A stretch of DNA of 64,000 bases from Mesorhizobium sp. M00.F.Ca.ET.216.01.1.1. Lineage in GTDB: Bacteria; Pseudomonadota; Alphaproteobacteria; Rhizobiales; Rhizobiaceae. Positions 29,099-38,935 of this stretch are shown here, piece after piece. A program made the position numbers and the translations under genes. The notes beneath the pieces are model-generated. The model had not been told where the DNA came from. It searched no databases and saw only the letters and a list, made by a program, of their open reading frames with translations. Where the stretch lies: contig NZ_SADR02000004.1 of assembly GCF_004010325.2 (NCBI RefSeq), positions 124,001 through 188,000 on the forward strand, read 5' to 3'. Each line of letters begins with the position of its first letter. The first letter of the stretch is position 1.

Positions 29099-29617
29099 AT
29101 GCTTGAGGCGCTGATCTTCGTCGTATTCCCGTTCTGCATGCTCTTCGCCGCGATCTCCGATATGCTGTCGATGACGATCGCCAACCGCGTGCCTGTGCTG
29201 CTTGTTGCTGTCTTCGCTCTGGTAGCGCCGTTGACGGGTATGGACTGGGGAGCCTATGGCGGGCATTTCGCTGCCGGCGGCCTGGTACTGGCTGTGACCT
29301 TCGGCCTGTTCGCGCTCGGCGGCATGGGTGGCGGCGATGCCAAGCTGCTGGCTGCAACTGCCATCTGGATGGGGCTCAATGTTCACCTTGTCGAATACTT
29401 CGTGGCCTCTACGCTCATCGGCGGCCTGCTGACGCTCGCCATCCTCGTCTATCGCAAATCATCGCTGGCCGCCTATACGAGCCACAACCGGTTCCTGCGT
29501 CATTTCGCCGACGAAGCGACCGGCGTTCCCTACGGCATCGCGCTTGGCATTGGCGGGTTGCTCACCTATCCGGATTCGCCGCTGATGGTGTGGGCACTTG
29601 CAAGGTTGGCGGCCTGA
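29099..29617 (+). CDS. cpaA: Prepilin peptidase CpaA (TadV)
   Basis: Membrane aspartyl protease that removes the leader of Flp pilin and TadE/F pseudopilins. The product is 172 residues from the ATG at 29099; a GTG nine bases upstream is possible. About five to six membrane helices. The two catalytic aspartates are in SDMLSMTI (early) and GMGGGDAKLL (GxGD motif). It lacks the N-terminal methylase domain, as in TadV. First gene of the assembly set, after pilA. Confidence 0.92.
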   Translation: MLEALIFVVFPFCMLFAAISDMLSMTIANRVPVLLVAVFALVAPLTGMDWGAYGGHFAAGGLVLAVTFGLFALGGMGGGDAKLLAATAIWMGLNVHLVEYFVASTLIGGLLTLAILVYRKSSLAAYTSHNRFLRHFADEATGVPYGIALGIGGLLTYPDSPLMVWALARLAA

Positions 29618-29821
29618 TTCCATTCCCTGATTTGGCTTTTCAGCTTGGCTTTGGATGAGACGACTCAGCCAGCTTTTGCGCTGCCGAAGCCGATCCCTCT
29701 AATTTATGTAAACCTTAAATTAATCACGATCGTAAGCATTACATTAACCTTGTTTTGACGATTGCCGCTGCAAAGTCCGGCCTGGCTAGGTGGTTTGCCT
29801 AAAGGGCGAGGGTTCGGACAG
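29618..29821 (+). promoter_or_regulatory. AT-rich gap before cpaB, likely internal promoter
   Basis: 204 bases without a gene. Bases 29698-29760 are strikingly AT-rich for this genome and carry three TTAA words, including TTAACC. This looks like a promoter or binding site driving cpaB-tadC separately from cpaA. No full -35/-10 pair could be fixed. Confidence 0.45.
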
Positions 29822-30634
29822 ATGCCAGCATCCCGATTGATCATTCTGAGCGTGGCGGTGGCCGCGGCAGGTGGCGCAGGATACGTTGCGAAGAACATGG
29901 TGGCGACTCCGCCGCCTCAGGTCGCGATCGATTCTCCCCAGGCGCCGGCGATCGCGCTTCAGGATGTGCTTGTCCTCTCCGGCGACGTCCCGATGGGCAG
30001 CCCGCTTGAGAACAACATCAGTTGGGAGTCCTGGCCGGCCGAAGGCATCAATGCGAATTTCATCACCCGCGTCGCCGAACCCGAAGCGCTGGAAAAGCTG
30101 AAGGGCTCCATCGCCCGTGTGGCGATGTACACCGGCGAGCCACTGCGGCGCTCCAAGCTGATTGGCGAGGGGCAGAGCTTCATGTCGTCGATCCTGCCGT
30201 CTGGCATGCGTGCCGTCGCCACCGCAATATCGGCCGACACGTCGGCAGGCGGCTTCATTCTTCCCAATGATTTCGTCGACGTCATCATGACCCGCCGTTC
30301 CGACACCGGAAGCGGCGGCAGCGGTTTCACTACAGAGACCATCCTTAAGAACATCCGCGTCCTGGCAATCGATCAGACCATCCAGGAGGACGAGGAAGGC
30401 AAGAAGACCAGGGTCGGTCAGACCGCCACGCTCGAGTTGACGCCGCAGCAGGCCGAGATCATCACGGTCGCCCAGCAGATGGCGGATCGCCTGACGCTGG
30501 CGCTGCGTCCGATCGCGGACGCCCAGGAAAAGAATTCTGGCGAGGCCGACTATCTCGTTTCCGGCAATGGGCGGCGCGGAACGGTACGATTGATCAAGTC
30601 GGGCGAAGTTTCCGAAGTGGGGTCAAGGAAATGA
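29822..30634 (+). CDS. cpaB: Flp pilus assembly protein CpaB (RcpC)
   Basis: 270 residues from the ATG at 29822. A single N-terminal membrane helix (LIILSVAVAAAGGAGYVA) is followed by a SAF domain (about 45-110: QDVLVLSGDVPMGSPL) and a CpaB/RcpC domain (SAGGFILPNDFVDVIMTRR). It acts in the periplasm, probably linking the secretin to the cell wall and inner complex. The stop overlaps the cpaC start by four bases (ATGA). Family assignment is clear. Confidence 0.92.
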   Translation: MPASRLIILSVAVAAAGGAGYVAKNMVATPPPQVAIDSPQAPAIALQDVLVLSGDVPMGSPLENNISWESWPAEGINANFITRVAEPEALEKLKGSIARVAMYTGEPLRRSKLIGEGQSFMSSILPSGMRAVATAISADTSAGGFILPNDFVDVIMTRRSDTGSGGSGFTTETILKNIRVLAIDQTIQEDEEGKKTRVGQTATLELTPQQAEIITVAQQMADRLTLALRPIADAQEKNSGEADYLVSGNGRRGTVRLIKSGEVSEVGSRK

Positions 30635-32160
30635 GGCTAAACGGTAAACTGCCGGTCACGATGATCACGGCAATCGGCCTGTTTTTCTTCGGAACGAATG
30701 CGCAAGGTGTCGTCGAGGCGAATGCCGCAGGCAGGAATGCCGAGGTGACGGCTTCAGCCGCCACCCAGCGTGTCAAGCTGGGCCTCAACAAATCGGTGGT
30801 CATCGACCTGCCGAGTGACGCCTATGACATCCTGGTCGCCAACCCGGCGGTCGCCGATGCCGTCACTCGCACCGCAAGGCGCATCTATCTGTTCGGCAAG
30901 GCGGTCGGCGAAACCAACATCTTTGTCTTCGGGCCCAATGGCGAACAGATCGTCAGCCTGGATCTGGCAGTCGAGCGCGACGTAGCCGGACTGGAGGACT
31001 ATATCGGGCGGTTCATCCCGACAGCGGACATCAAGGTCGAATTGCTGAACGACAATGTCGTTCTCACTGGGACCGTTGACACTCCGCTCGATGCCAAGCG
31101 CGCAGTCGATCTGGCGACCATCTTCGTGTCCGGCGGTGAAGCGACGACCGGACAATATTCGCAGACCGCCGCCGGCGGTTCGGCCAACGGCGGGGTCGAC
31201 ATCGACAATCCCGATTCCGAGCGCCGTACAAGCAAGATCGTCAACCTGCTGCAGATCATCGGTGACGACCAGGTGACGCTGAAAGTGACGGTGGCGGAGG
31301 TGAGCCGCTCGGTCATGAAGCAGCTCGGCGTCAACATGGTGGGTAACGGCAGCAGCAACGGCATCAGCTGGAGCGCGGTGAGCGACAACTTTACAGGCCT
31401 CGGCAAGCCGCTGTCGAACTCGGGCCTCAATATCGGCACCTCGGCGCTGCAAGCCTACATCAACGCCATGGAGCAGACCGGCGTCATGAAAACGTTGGCC
31501 GAGCCAACACTGACAGCCGTCTCCGGCGAGAAGGCGACCTTCAGGGTCGGCGGCGAATACAATATGGTGAGCGGCGTCTCCTCAGCCGTATCCAGCGATA
31601 ACCAGACCGGTTTGAGAACTTACTCAGTCGAGAAAATCGAATACGGCATTGGCCTGGAGTTCCAGCCGGTGGTGCTGTCCCCCGGCCGCATCAGCCTGAA
31701 GGTCAGGACGTCGGTTTCGGAGCCGACAACGGAGGGGTCCGCGTCTTTTTCCAACGGCGGAAATAGCCTCGGCATGAATGCCCTGTCGCTCCGCAAGCGC
31801 CTGGCTGACACGACGGTGGAACTGCCCTCCGGCGGCTCCATGATGATCGCCGGCCTTGTCCGCGACGACCTCCGGCAGGCGGTAAACGGCTTGCCAGGGC
31901 TGACAAAGATTCCGGTGCTCGGCGCGCTTTTCCGCAGCAGGGATTTCGTGCGCAACGAGACCGAGCTGGTCATCATTATCACGCCCTACCTGGTGAAGCC
32001 CGTGGCGCGCAACGACCTGGCCAAGCCGGACGACAATTTCAATGCCCCCAGCGACGGCGCCGGCATGTTTCTTGGCCGTGTCAATCGCGTCTACGGCACC
32101 ATGCAGACCGACAGGCCCAACGGCCGCTATCACGGCGTTGTCGGCTTCATCTACAAGTGA
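30631..32160 (+). CDS. cpaC: Tad pilus secretin CpaC (RcpA)
   Basis: Outer-membrane secretin channel for the pilus. The product is 509 residues. Signal peptide, then the pilus-assembly N-terminal domain (about 45-130), a BON-like segment (VELLNDNVVLTGTVDTPLDAKRA) and the secretin domain (about 205-465), ending in LPGLTKIPVLGALFRSRDF ... ELVIIITPYLV, the secretin signature. A C-terminal extension follows. Translationally coupled to cpaB by a four-base overlap; cpaD starts 14 bases downstream. Confidence 0.94.
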   Translation: MRLNGKLPVTMITAIGLFFFGTNAQGVVEANAAGRNAEVTASAATQRVKLGLNKSVVIDLPSDAYDILVANPAVADAVTRTARRIYLFGKAVGETNIFVFGPNGEQIVSLDLAVERDVAGLEDYIGRFIPTADIKVELLNDNVVLTGTVDTPLDAKRAVDLATIFVSGGEATTGQYSQTAAGGSANGGVDIDNPDSERRTSKIVNLLQIIGDDQVTLKVTVAEVSRSVMKQLGVNMVGNGSSNGISWSAVSDNFTGLGKPLSNSGLNIGTSALQAYINAMEQTGVMKTLAEPTLTAVSGEKATFRVGGEYNMVSGVSSAVSSDNQTGLRTYSVEKIEYGIGLEFQPVVLSPGRISLKVRTSVSEPTTEGSASFSNGGNSLGMNALSLRKRLADTTVELPSGGSMMIAGLVRDDLRQAVNGLPGLTKIPVLGALFRSRDFVRNETELVIIITPYLVKPVARNDLAKPDDNFNAPSDGAGMFLGRVNRVYGTMQTDRPNGRYHGVVGFIYK

Positions 32161-32174
32161 GCGGGGAAGCGGAT

Positions 32175-32903
32175 ATGTCTCAGTCATCATCGAAGGCAAT
32201 AACGATCGCCAGCCGCGAGCGCACTTGCCGGCCGGCGGTTTCAATTCTCGCGATCGCGGTCGCAGCGTCGCTGGCCGGTTGCGCCAACCTCAAGCGGGAC
32301 AGCATCACGGTCGGTGCGATCCCGGACGACTATCGCACCACGCATCCGATCGTCATTGCAGAGAAGAACGAGAAGATCGACCTTCCGGTCGGTGCCGGCG
32401 ATCGCGGCATGACCAGGTCCCAGCGTGCCACGTTGCTGGGTTTCCTGGACGGCTACGACAAGAGCGCCGCCCCGGTGCTGACCATCGCAATCCCGGTTGG
32501 CTCGGCCAACGAGATCGCCGCGGCAGCGGCGGGGCGCGATTTCGCCCGACTTGCAGTCGCCAGCGGGATCAGTCGGAACCGGATCGCCATGACCTCCTAT
32601 CAGTCGGCTTTTCCTGAAGCTTCGGCTCCTGTCCGCGTTGCGTACATTTCGGTGAAAGCCCAGACCGACAAATGCGGACGCTGGCCGGAAGACCTGCTGG
32701 AGACGTCGGAAAACAAGCACTATGCCGATTTTGGCTGCTCGTATCAGAACAACCTTGCCGCCCAGATGGCCAATCCGGCCGATCTGATCGGGCCGCGCAA
32801 GCCTTCCGACATCGACGCGGAAAATCGCGGCGCGGTGATCGACGTCTACCGCCAGAGAGGCATTTCGGACGAGTTCCTCGGCAATTCGGAAGTGACGTAC
32901 TGA
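32175..32903 (+). CDS. cpaD: Pilus assembly lipoprotein CpaD
   Basis: 242 residues from the ATG at 32175, which has GGGGAAG seven bases upstream; a GTG overlapping the cpaC stop is the alternative. The lipobox LAGC follows a hydrophobic leader (SILAIAVAASLAGC). The domain matches the CpaD family: HPIVIAEKNEKIDLPVG, the OmpA-like lipoprotein segment, and CGRWPEDL ... NKHYADFGCSYQNNLAAQMANPADLIGPR. Likely a pilotin-like partner of the secretin. Confidence 0.91.
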   Translation: MSQSSSKAITIASRERTCRPAVSILAIAVAASLAGCANLKRDSITVGAIPDDYRTTHPIVIAEKNEKIDLPVGAGDRGMTRSQRATLLGFLDGYDKSAAPVLTIAIPVGSANEIAAAAAGRDFARLAVASGISRNRIAMTSYQSAFPEASAPVRVAYISVKAQTDKCGRWPEDLLETSENKHYADFGCSYQNNLAAQMANPADLIGPRKPSDIDAENRGAVIDVYRQRGISDEFLGNSEVTY

Positions 32904-32924
32904 GCCGCCAGTCACGGAAAGAGC

Positions 32925-34211
32925 ATGACGATGAGCAATCTTGCCTACGACTCTCCTGTAGATGGCGATACTTCGCAGCAGGATATCGCCGCGATGCAGG
33001 CATTGCGGCCGATCCCGCGCATCTCGATCCAGGCTTTCTGTGAGACCGAAGGCGTCGCCAATCCCGTCGAGCGCGCGGGTGAGGATCGCCGCATGGCAAA
33101 GGCTCACCTGAAAGTCCATATGGGGGGTATCGCCACCGCGATCGAATTCTACCAGTCGGCGCCAACGCCGAACCTGATCCTGCTCGAATCGCGAAGCGAG
33201 CCGAAACAATTGCTGGAGCAACTCGCTCAGCTCTCCGAATATTGCGATCCGACATCGAAGGTGGTGGTGATCGGTCACTACAACGATGTCGGCCTTTATC
33301 GCGAGCTCATCCGTTCCGGCATTTCCGAATATGTCATTGCGCCGGTGTCGATGGCCGATATCGTCAGCGTGATTTCTTCGATCTTCGTTGATCCGGAAGC
33401 CGAGCCGATCGGCCGCTCGATCGCCTTCATCGGTGCCAAGGGCGGTGTCGGCTCCTCGACCATTGCCCACAATGTGGCCTGGGCGATGTCGTCGCTGTTC
33501 AAGTCGGAAGTGGTCGTCGCCGATCTCGACCTCGCTTTCGGTACGGCCAACATCAATTTCGATCAGGATCCGGCGCAGGGCATCGCCGAGGCAGTCTTTT
33601 CGCCCGAACGCGTCGATGAGGTCTATCTTGACCGGCTGCTCGCCCAGTGCGCCCAGCACCTGTCGCTGCTTGCGGCACCCTCCACGCTCGAACGGGTCTA
33701 CGATTTTGATCCCGACGCCTTCGCGCAGCTTATCGAGACGGCGCAGCGCAGTGTGCCGCTGTTGGTGCTCGATGTCCCCCATGTCTGGACGGGCTGGACC
33801 AAGAACACCCTGATCAGGGCCGACGACATCGTGATCACGGCGACGCCGGAACTGGCCAATCTGCGTAACACCAAGAACATGGTCGACATGCTGAAAAGGC
33901 TGCGCCCGAACGACCCGCCGCCGAAGCTGATCATCAATCAGGCGGGCGTGCCAAAGCGTCCCGAGATTGCTTCGTCGGACTTCGCCGAGCCGCTCGGCAT
34001 TACGCCGATGTCGGTCATCCCTTTCGAGCCGCTGCTGTTCGGAAACGCGGCCAACAATGGCCGCATGCTTGGCGAGATGGACGCCAAGAGCCCGGTCGTC
34101 GGCACGATCAACGAAATCGCACATGTGCTGACCGGGCGCAGCGAAATCAAGGCGAAGAAGAAAGCAGGCCTCGGCAACCTCCTCGGCAAGCTCTCGCGCA
34201 ACAAGAAGTGA
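32925..34211 (+). CDS. cpaE: CpaE-like ATPase (receiver-like plus MinD/ParA domain)
   Basis: 428 residues. The N-terminal half resembles a response-regulator receiver without the phosphorylation site set. The C-terminal half is a MinD/ParA ATPase with the deviant Walker A KGGVGSST (near residue 172), switch segment VVVADLDLAFGTANINF and LLVLDVPHVWTGWT. In Caulobacter, CpaE places the pilus machine at a cell pole. Followed by cpaF after 29 bases. Confidence 0.92.
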   Translation: MTMSNLAYDSPVDGDTSQQDIAAMQALRPIPRISIQAFCETEGVANPVERAGEDRRMAKAHLKVHMGGIATAIEFYQSAPTPNLILLESRSEPKQLLEQLAQLSEYCDPTSKVVVIGHYNDVGLYRELIRSGISEYVIAPVSMADIVSVISSIFVDPEAEPIGRSIAFIGAKGGVGSSTIAHNVAWAMSSLFKSEVVVADLDLAFGTANINFDQDPAQGIAEAVFSPERVDEVYLDRLLAQCAQHLSLLAAPSTLERVYDFDPDAFAQLIETAQRSVPLLVLDVPHVWTGWTKNTLIRADDIVITATPELANLRNTKNMVDMLKRLRPNDPPPKLIINQAGVPKRPEIASSDFAEPLGITPMSVIPFEPLLFGNAANNGRMLGEMDAKSPVVGTINEIAHVLTGRSEIKAKKKAGLGNLLGKLSRNKK

Positions 34212-34240
34212 CGCTCCAGCAGCGGAATTGGTAGTCGACC

Positions 34241-35746
34241 ATGTTTGGTAAAAGAGGCAGCGACGACGGCAGCCGGTTCACCCCGGAGTACCGCCAGCCG
34301 GCACCGGCACCTTCAGCGCCGGCTGCAAACACCGTGGAAACGGCGGTCCCTGGCCGGCCGACGCCAATCCCGCCGCCGCCCGGTGCTCCGGCAATGCCCG
34401 CCCGCCGTGCGGTCGAAGCGCCGCTACTGGCGCCGGAGCCGAAAAGGGTCCAGCGCGAGCGCAGCGAAGCCTATTACGACACCAAGAGCCAGGTCTTTTC
34501 CGCGCTTATCGACACGATCGATCTGTCGCAGCTTGCCAAGCTCGATCCCGAGAGCGCGCGCGAGGAAATCCGCGATATCGTCAACGATATCATCGCGATC
34601 AAGAATTTCGCGATGTCGATCGCCGAGCAGGAAGAACTGCTCGAGGACATCTGCAATGACGTGCTGGGCTACGGGCCGCTGGAGCCATTGCTCGCCCGCG
34701 ACGATATCGCCGACATCATGGTCAACGGTTCCAAGAACGTCTACATCGAAGTCAACGGCAAGGTCGAGCAGACCGGCATCCGCTTCCGCGACAACCAGCA
34801 GCTGCTCAACATCTGTCAGCGCATCGTCAGCCAGGTCGGCCGCCGCGTCGATGAATCGAGTCCGATCTGCGACGCCCGTCTTCCTGACGGCTCGCGTGTC
34901 AACGTCATCGCGCCGCCACTCTCCATCGACGGCACCGCACTCACCATCCGAAAGTTCAAGAAGGACAAGCTGACGCTCGACCAGCTGGTCAAGTTCGGCG
35001 CCATTTCGCCACAAGGGGCCGAGATCCTCAAGATCATCGGCCGTGTCCGCTGCAACATCGTCATCTCGGGCGGTACTGGCTCGGGCAAGACGACGCTGCT
35101 CAATTGCCTGACCAACTATATCGATCGCGAGGAACGCGTCATCACTTGCGAGGATTCCGCCGAGTTGCAACTGCAGCAACCCCATGTCGTTCGCCTCGAA
35201 ACCCGCCCGCCCAATCTCGAGGGAGAGGGCGAGGTCACCATGCGCGACCTGGTCAAGAACTGCCTGCGCATGCGGCCCGAGCGCATCATCGTCGGCGAGG
35301 TGCGCGGACCGGAAGTCTTCGACCTGCTGCAGGCGATGAACACCGGTCACGACGGCTCGATGGGAACCATCCACTCGAACAGCCCGCGCGAATGCCTGAA
35401 CCGCATCGAGTCGATGATCGCCATGGGCGGCTATTCGCTGCCACAGAGAACTGTGCGCGAGATCGTCGTCGGTTCCATCGACGTGATCATACAGGCCGCC
35501 CGCCTGCGCGATGGGTCGCGGCGTATCACTCACATCACCGAGGTCATCGGAATGGAGGGCGACGTCATCATCACTCAGGATATCGTCCTCTACAACATCA
35601 AGGGCGAGGACGCGAACGGCAGGCTGCTGGGCGAGCACGTCTCGACTGGTATTGGCCGCCCGCACTTCTGGGATCGTGCCCGCTACTATGGCGAGGAGCA
35701 GCGCCTCGCCAATGCGCTCGAGTCGATGGAGAAACGCGCTGACTGA
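34241..35746 (+). CDS. cpaF: Tad secretion ATPase CpaF (TadA)
   Basis: Hexameric ATPase of the type II/IV secretion family that powers pilin assembly. The product is 501 residues. A Pro/Ala-rich N-terminus (about 20-70) precedes the N-terminal helical domain. The RecA-like core has Walker [14 protein letters not shown] (about 275), an Asp box, Walker B-type [16 protein letters not shown] and a His box ([12 protein letters not shown]). Complete and typical. Six bases separate its stop from the first possible tadB start. Confidence 0.95.
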   Translation: MFGKRGSDDGSRFTPEYRQPAPAPSAPAANTVETAVPGRPTPIPPPPGAPAMPARRAVEAPLLAPEPKRVQRERSEAYYDTKSQVFSALIDTIDLSQLAKLDPESAREEIRDIVNDIIAIKNFAMSIAEQEELLEDICNDVLGYGPLEPLLARDDIADIMVNGSKNVYIEVNGKVEQTGIRFRDNQQLLNICQRIVSQVGRRVDESSPICDARLPDGSRVNVIAPPLSIDGTALTIRKFKKDKLTLDQLVKFGAISPQGAEILKIIGRVRCNIVISGGTGSGKTTLLNCLTNYIDREERVITCEDSAELQLQQPHVVRLETRPPNLEGEGEVTMRDLVKNCLRMRPERIIVGEVRGPEVFDLLQAMNTGHDGSMGTIHSNSPRECLNRIESMIAMGGYSLPQRTVREIVVGSIDVIIQAARLRDGSRRITHITEVIGMEGDVIITQDIVLYNIKGEDANGRLLGEHVSTGIGRPHFWDRARYYGEEQRLANALESMEKRAD

Positions 35747-35775
35747 CGCAAATGGAGGCGTGGGGGTTCTGGTCA

Positions 35776-36789
35776 ATGTTCGGAATTGACACCACCGTAC
35801 TGGCGTTCGTCGTGCTCGCTGGCTTTAGCGCCGGCGCGGTTGCCTATGCTTTTCTGTTCACCAGGATCAGCAGCGACAAGCAGGTCGGCAAGCGGCTCGA
35901 AACCATTAAGACCGCTGAAACCGATCGTTCCGTCGTCAACGCCTCACGCGATCGTGTCGCCGAAGCGGTCAAGCGGCGCAAATCCGTCCAGGATTCGTTG
36001 AAGGCGCTCGACGAAAAGCAGAAGTCCAACGATCGCATGGTCAAGAAGCCGCCGCTGAAGGCCCAAATCCGTCAGGCCGGCATGCAGGTTTCCATGCAGC
36101 GTTTCTATCTCTATTCGGCCGTCTGCGGCATCGCCCTGACGGTTCTTGCATATCTTGCCGGCGCTCCATTGCTGATCCTGCCGGGGGCATTGCTGGCCGG
36201 CGTCCTCGGACTGCCGCGCTGGTTCGTTTCGTTTCGCCGCGGTCGCCGGGTCAAGGCGTTCCTCAACGAATTTCCGAACGCCCTCGACATTATCGTGCGG
36301 GCGGTCAAATCCGGCCTGCCGCTGAACGATGCTATCCGGCTGATCGCCAACGAATCTCCGGAACCGGTCAAGACCGAATTCCGCCGCATCGTCGACTCGC
36401 AGCAGATGGGCCTGTCGATCCCCGACGCCGCCATGCGCATGTCCGAAACCATGCCGTGCACCGAAGCAGGCTTCTTCGGCATTGTCATCCAGATACAATC
36501 CCAGGCCGGCGGCAATCTTTCCGAGGCGCTGGGCAATCTGTCGCGCGTGCTTCGCGACCGCAAGAAAATGAAGGCCAAGGTCCAGGCGCTGTCCATGGAA
36601 GCAAAGGCGTCCGCCGTCATCATCGGTTCCTTGCCTGTCGTCGTCGCCTTTCTCGTCTATCTGTCCAGCCCGAACTACATCATGCCACTGTTCACCACCA
36701 GCACCGGCAATCTGATCCTGGGCTGTTCGGCAGTCTGGATGTCGATCGGCATCATGGTGATGCGCAAGATGATGAACTTCGATGTCTAG
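35776..36789 (+). CDS. tadB: Tad inner-membrane platform protein TadB (CpaG)
   Basis: 337 residues from the ATG at 35776 (MFGIDTTVLAF); an in-frame ATG at 35752 adds eight residues and cannot be excluded. An N-terminal membrane helix and basic linker are followed by a T2SS protein F domain (about 165-290) with FPNALDIIVRAVKSGLPLNDAIRLIANE, and three more membrane helices. Forms the inner-membrane platform with TadC above the CpaF ATPase. tadC starts 18 bases after. Confidence 0.92.
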   Translation: MFGIDTTVLAFVVLAGFSAGAVAYAFLFTRISSDKQVGKRLETIKTAETDRSVVNASRDRVAEAVKRRKSVQDSLKALDEKQKSNDRMVKKPPLKAQIRQAGMQVSMQRFYLYSAVCGIALTVLAYLAGAPLLILPGALLAGVLGLPRWFVSFRRGRRVKAFLNEFPNALDIIVRAVKSGLPLNDAIRLIANESPEPVKTEFRRIVDSQQMGLSIPDAAMRMSETMPCTEAGFFGIVIQIQSQAGGNLSEALGNLSRVLRDRKKMKAKVQALSMEAKASAVIIGSLPVVVAFLVYLSSPNYIMPLFTTSTGNLILGCSAVWMSIGIMVMRKMMNFDV

Positions 36790-36807
36790 AGGCTCCAGGA
36801 TCTCCGC

Positions 36808-37824
36808 ATGACCGACCAAGTCGTCAAATCCCTGACCGATCCCGCCTTCCTGATCGCATTGCTGGTCGGCATCGCAGTGTTTGCGACTGTCTTCACGCTC
36901 CTGCCCGCCCTTGGCGGCAACCAGCTCAAGGCGCGCATGAAATCCGTGGCGCTGGAGCGTGACGAGTTGCGCGCAAAACAGCGCGCGCGGCTTGCCAGCG
37001 AGGCCGATCGCCGCCGCAAAGGCCTGCGCGAAGAACAGTCGATCGGCATGCGCAACATCGTCGAACGGCTGGATCTGAGGCGCGCGCTGGCCGATGAGGG
37101 GACGTTGCAGAAGCTCAAGGTGGCGGGCTTTCGCGGGCAGAATCCGCTAACGCGCTTCCTTTTCTTCCGCCTGATCCTGCCTTTTGTCGGTTTCGCGCTG
37201 GCCGCCGTATACGTGTTTGTGCTTGGTGGGCTGCCGGAGCAGCCGCCTTTCATAAAGCTGTTCGTCTGCGTTCTTGTCGCCTATGCCGGCTTCTACGCGC
37301 CGATACTGTATGTCAACAACCGCGCCACCAAGCGCAAGCAGTCGATCCAGATGGCATGGCCCGACGCGCTCGACCTGCTGCTGATCTGCGTCGAATCCGG
37401 CATGTCGGTGGAGGCGGCACTTCGCAAAGTTGCCGACGAGATCGGCTCGCAATCGGTGGCGCTGGCGGAAGAATTCGTCCTGACCAATGCCGAGCTCTCC
37501 TATTTGCAGGAACGCAAGGTTGCCTATGAGAATCTCGCCAGCCGCACCGGCCTGGAATCGGTCAAATCGGTAACCCAGGCACTGGTCCAGGCCGAGCGCT
37601 ACGGCACGCCGGTGGCGCACGCGCTGCGCGTGCTCGCCAGCGAAAGCCGCGACATGCGCATGAACGCTGCCGAGAAGAAGGCTGCGGCCTTGCCGCCGAA
37701 GCTCACCGTGCCGATGATCCTGTTCTTCCTGCCGGTGCTGTTCGCCATCATTCTGGGACCCGCCGGCATCCAGGTTAGCCAGCGCGGCATCTTCGGCGAC
37801 CAGCCTTCGTCCAGTAGTCAGTAG
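36808..37824 (+). CDS. tadC: Tad inner-membrane platform protein TadC (CpaH)
   Basis: 338 residues. An N-terminal helix (FLIALLVGIAVFATVFTLLPAL) and charged linker are followed by a T2SS protein F domain with WPDALDLLLICVESGMSVEAALRKVADE (about 185-215), then terminal membrane helices (MILFFLPVLFAIILGPAGI). Partner of TadB in the platform. Last gene of the plus-strand assembly run; repeat DNA follows. Confidence 0.92.
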   Translation: MTDQVVKSLTDPAFLIALLVGIAVFATVFTLLPALGGNQLKARMKSVALERDELRAKQRARLASEADRRRKGLREEQSIGMRNIVERLDLRRALADEGTLQKLKVAGFRGQNPLTRFLFFRLILPFVGFALAAVYVFVLGGLPEQPPFIKLFVCVLVAYAGFYAPILYVNNRATKRKQSIQMAWPDALDLLLICVESGMSVEAALRKVADEIGSQSVALAEEFVLTNAELSYLQERKVAYENLASRTGLESVKSVTQALVQAERYGTPVAHALRVLASESRDMRMNAAEKKAAALPPKLTVPMILFFLPVLFAIILGPAGIQVSQRGIFGDQPSSSSQ

Positions 37825-37835
37825 CGTTATAGTTA

Positions 37836-37935
37836 CAGCGGCGCGCGTCCTTGGACGCTCAAGGGACGCTGCAGCACTTTTTGATCTGTGCATGATCCTT
37901 TCCGAACCGAAGGTCAGCGCAGCAAAATCAGATAT
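37836..37935. repeat. Dispersed intergenic repeat, second type
   Basis: Between tadC and the convergent TPR gene. GCGCGTCC TTGGACGC at 37841-37858 forms an inverted repeat, followed by TCAAGGGACGCT. The block TGGACGC-N-CAA-R-GGACGCT is shared with 4557-4575 near pnp, and TTTCCG occurs at a similar offset. The rest of the 167-base gap has no gene. Confidence 0.6.
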
Positions 37936-37991
37936 GCGAAAGCCGCACTGCTGATGCAGTGCGGCTTGGATTGGAGGTCGAGGTAGTGCGG

Positions 37992-38813
37992 TCAGTTGGT
38001 CGCAGGCTTCGCCTTGTCCTGGTCCTTCAGCTGGCTCCAGGCGTTCTGCTGGGCGAGCATCTGACGAAGGTAGGCCACGTTTGCTTGCGCCTGCTCGGGC
38101 GAGAGCTCTTGTGAGGCGATCTTCTCGGCTTCGTCGAAGCGGCCCTGCAGGCCGACGACCAGCGCCAGGTTCTGGCGGACGCGGCTGTCGGCATTCGGCT
38201 GCTGGGCGGCCGAGCGCATATAGGTCTCGGCGGTGCGCAGGTCGCCTTCCAGCACGTAGGACATGCCGAGATTGGAAAGGATCGAAGGTTCGTTCGGCTT
38301 GAGGTCCAGCGCCTTGCGGTAATCCTGGCGCGCTTCATCCTTTTGGCCGAGTTGATCGAGAATGGCGGCTTCCGCCGACACCAGCCTCCAGTCCGGATAT
38401 TCCGGCGTTTGCGCGCGGCGTACGGCATCGAGCGCCGGCTCAAATTGCCCGTTGGCGGCGAGCGCCTTGCCGTAGGCGGCGAGCACGTCGCGATCCTTGG
38501 GGAAAGCGATTGCCAGCTTGCGCATCACCGCCAACGACTGGTCGGCGTCGCCATCCATCTGAAGTGCTGCCGCAAATTTTGTCGCGATTCGCTTGTCGTT
38601 GGGGTTTCGGGCGTAGGATTGGCCGAGCGCGGCGGTCGCGTTGTGCAATTCGCCGGCCGACATGGTTTCCAGCGGTTTGCTGCTTGAGCGGGAGATCGAA
38701 CTGGTCGTGAACTTGCTGGTTCCGCAACCGGCGACGCTGGCCGCGAGCGCCACCATCAACGCCGTGGTGATCAGCCGTCTTCCCGTGGCGTCCATCGTGC
38801 GGTTGGTCGGCAT
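37992..38813 (-). CDS. tadD: TadD-like TPR lipoprotein
   Basis: 273 residues. A lipoprotein leader with VAGC at about residue 28-30 (MVALAASVAGCGTSKF) is followed by tetratricopeptide repeats at about 55-230, for example NEPSILSNLGMSYVLEGDLRTAETYMRSA. TadD proteins help the pilus secretin assemble. Convergent with the assembly operon, so it is transcribed separately. The TPR and lipobox are clear; calling it TadD rests on position and form. Confidence 0.85.
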   Translation of the reverse strand: MPTNRTMDATGRRLITTALMVALAASVAGCGTSKFTTSSISRSSSKPLETMSAGELHNATAALGQSYARNPNDKRIATKFAAALQMDGDADQSLAVMRKLAIAFPKDRDVLAAYGKALAANGQFEPALDAVRRAQTPEYPDWRLVSAEAAILDQLGQKDEARQDYRKALDLKPNEPSILSNLGMSYVLEGDLRTAETYMRSAAQQPNADSRVRQNLALVVGLQGRFDEAEKIASQELSPEQAQANVAYLRQMLAQQNAWSQLKDQDKAKPATN

Positions 38814-38935
38814 CGGCCCAAGCCTCCAGTCTGCGCGCGGCCATTGCGTGGCCGTCTTCCCTCCCGCAGAAATATTCTGTTAACCCTAACGGACAGTTAA
38901 GAAACGCCGACTCAGAAGCCGCCGGAGACCATCGA

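Noticed and set aside
32241..34124. A 627-codon minus-strand open frame opposite cpaD and cpaE
   Set aside because: Mirror frame of well-supported pilus genes, with no family features.
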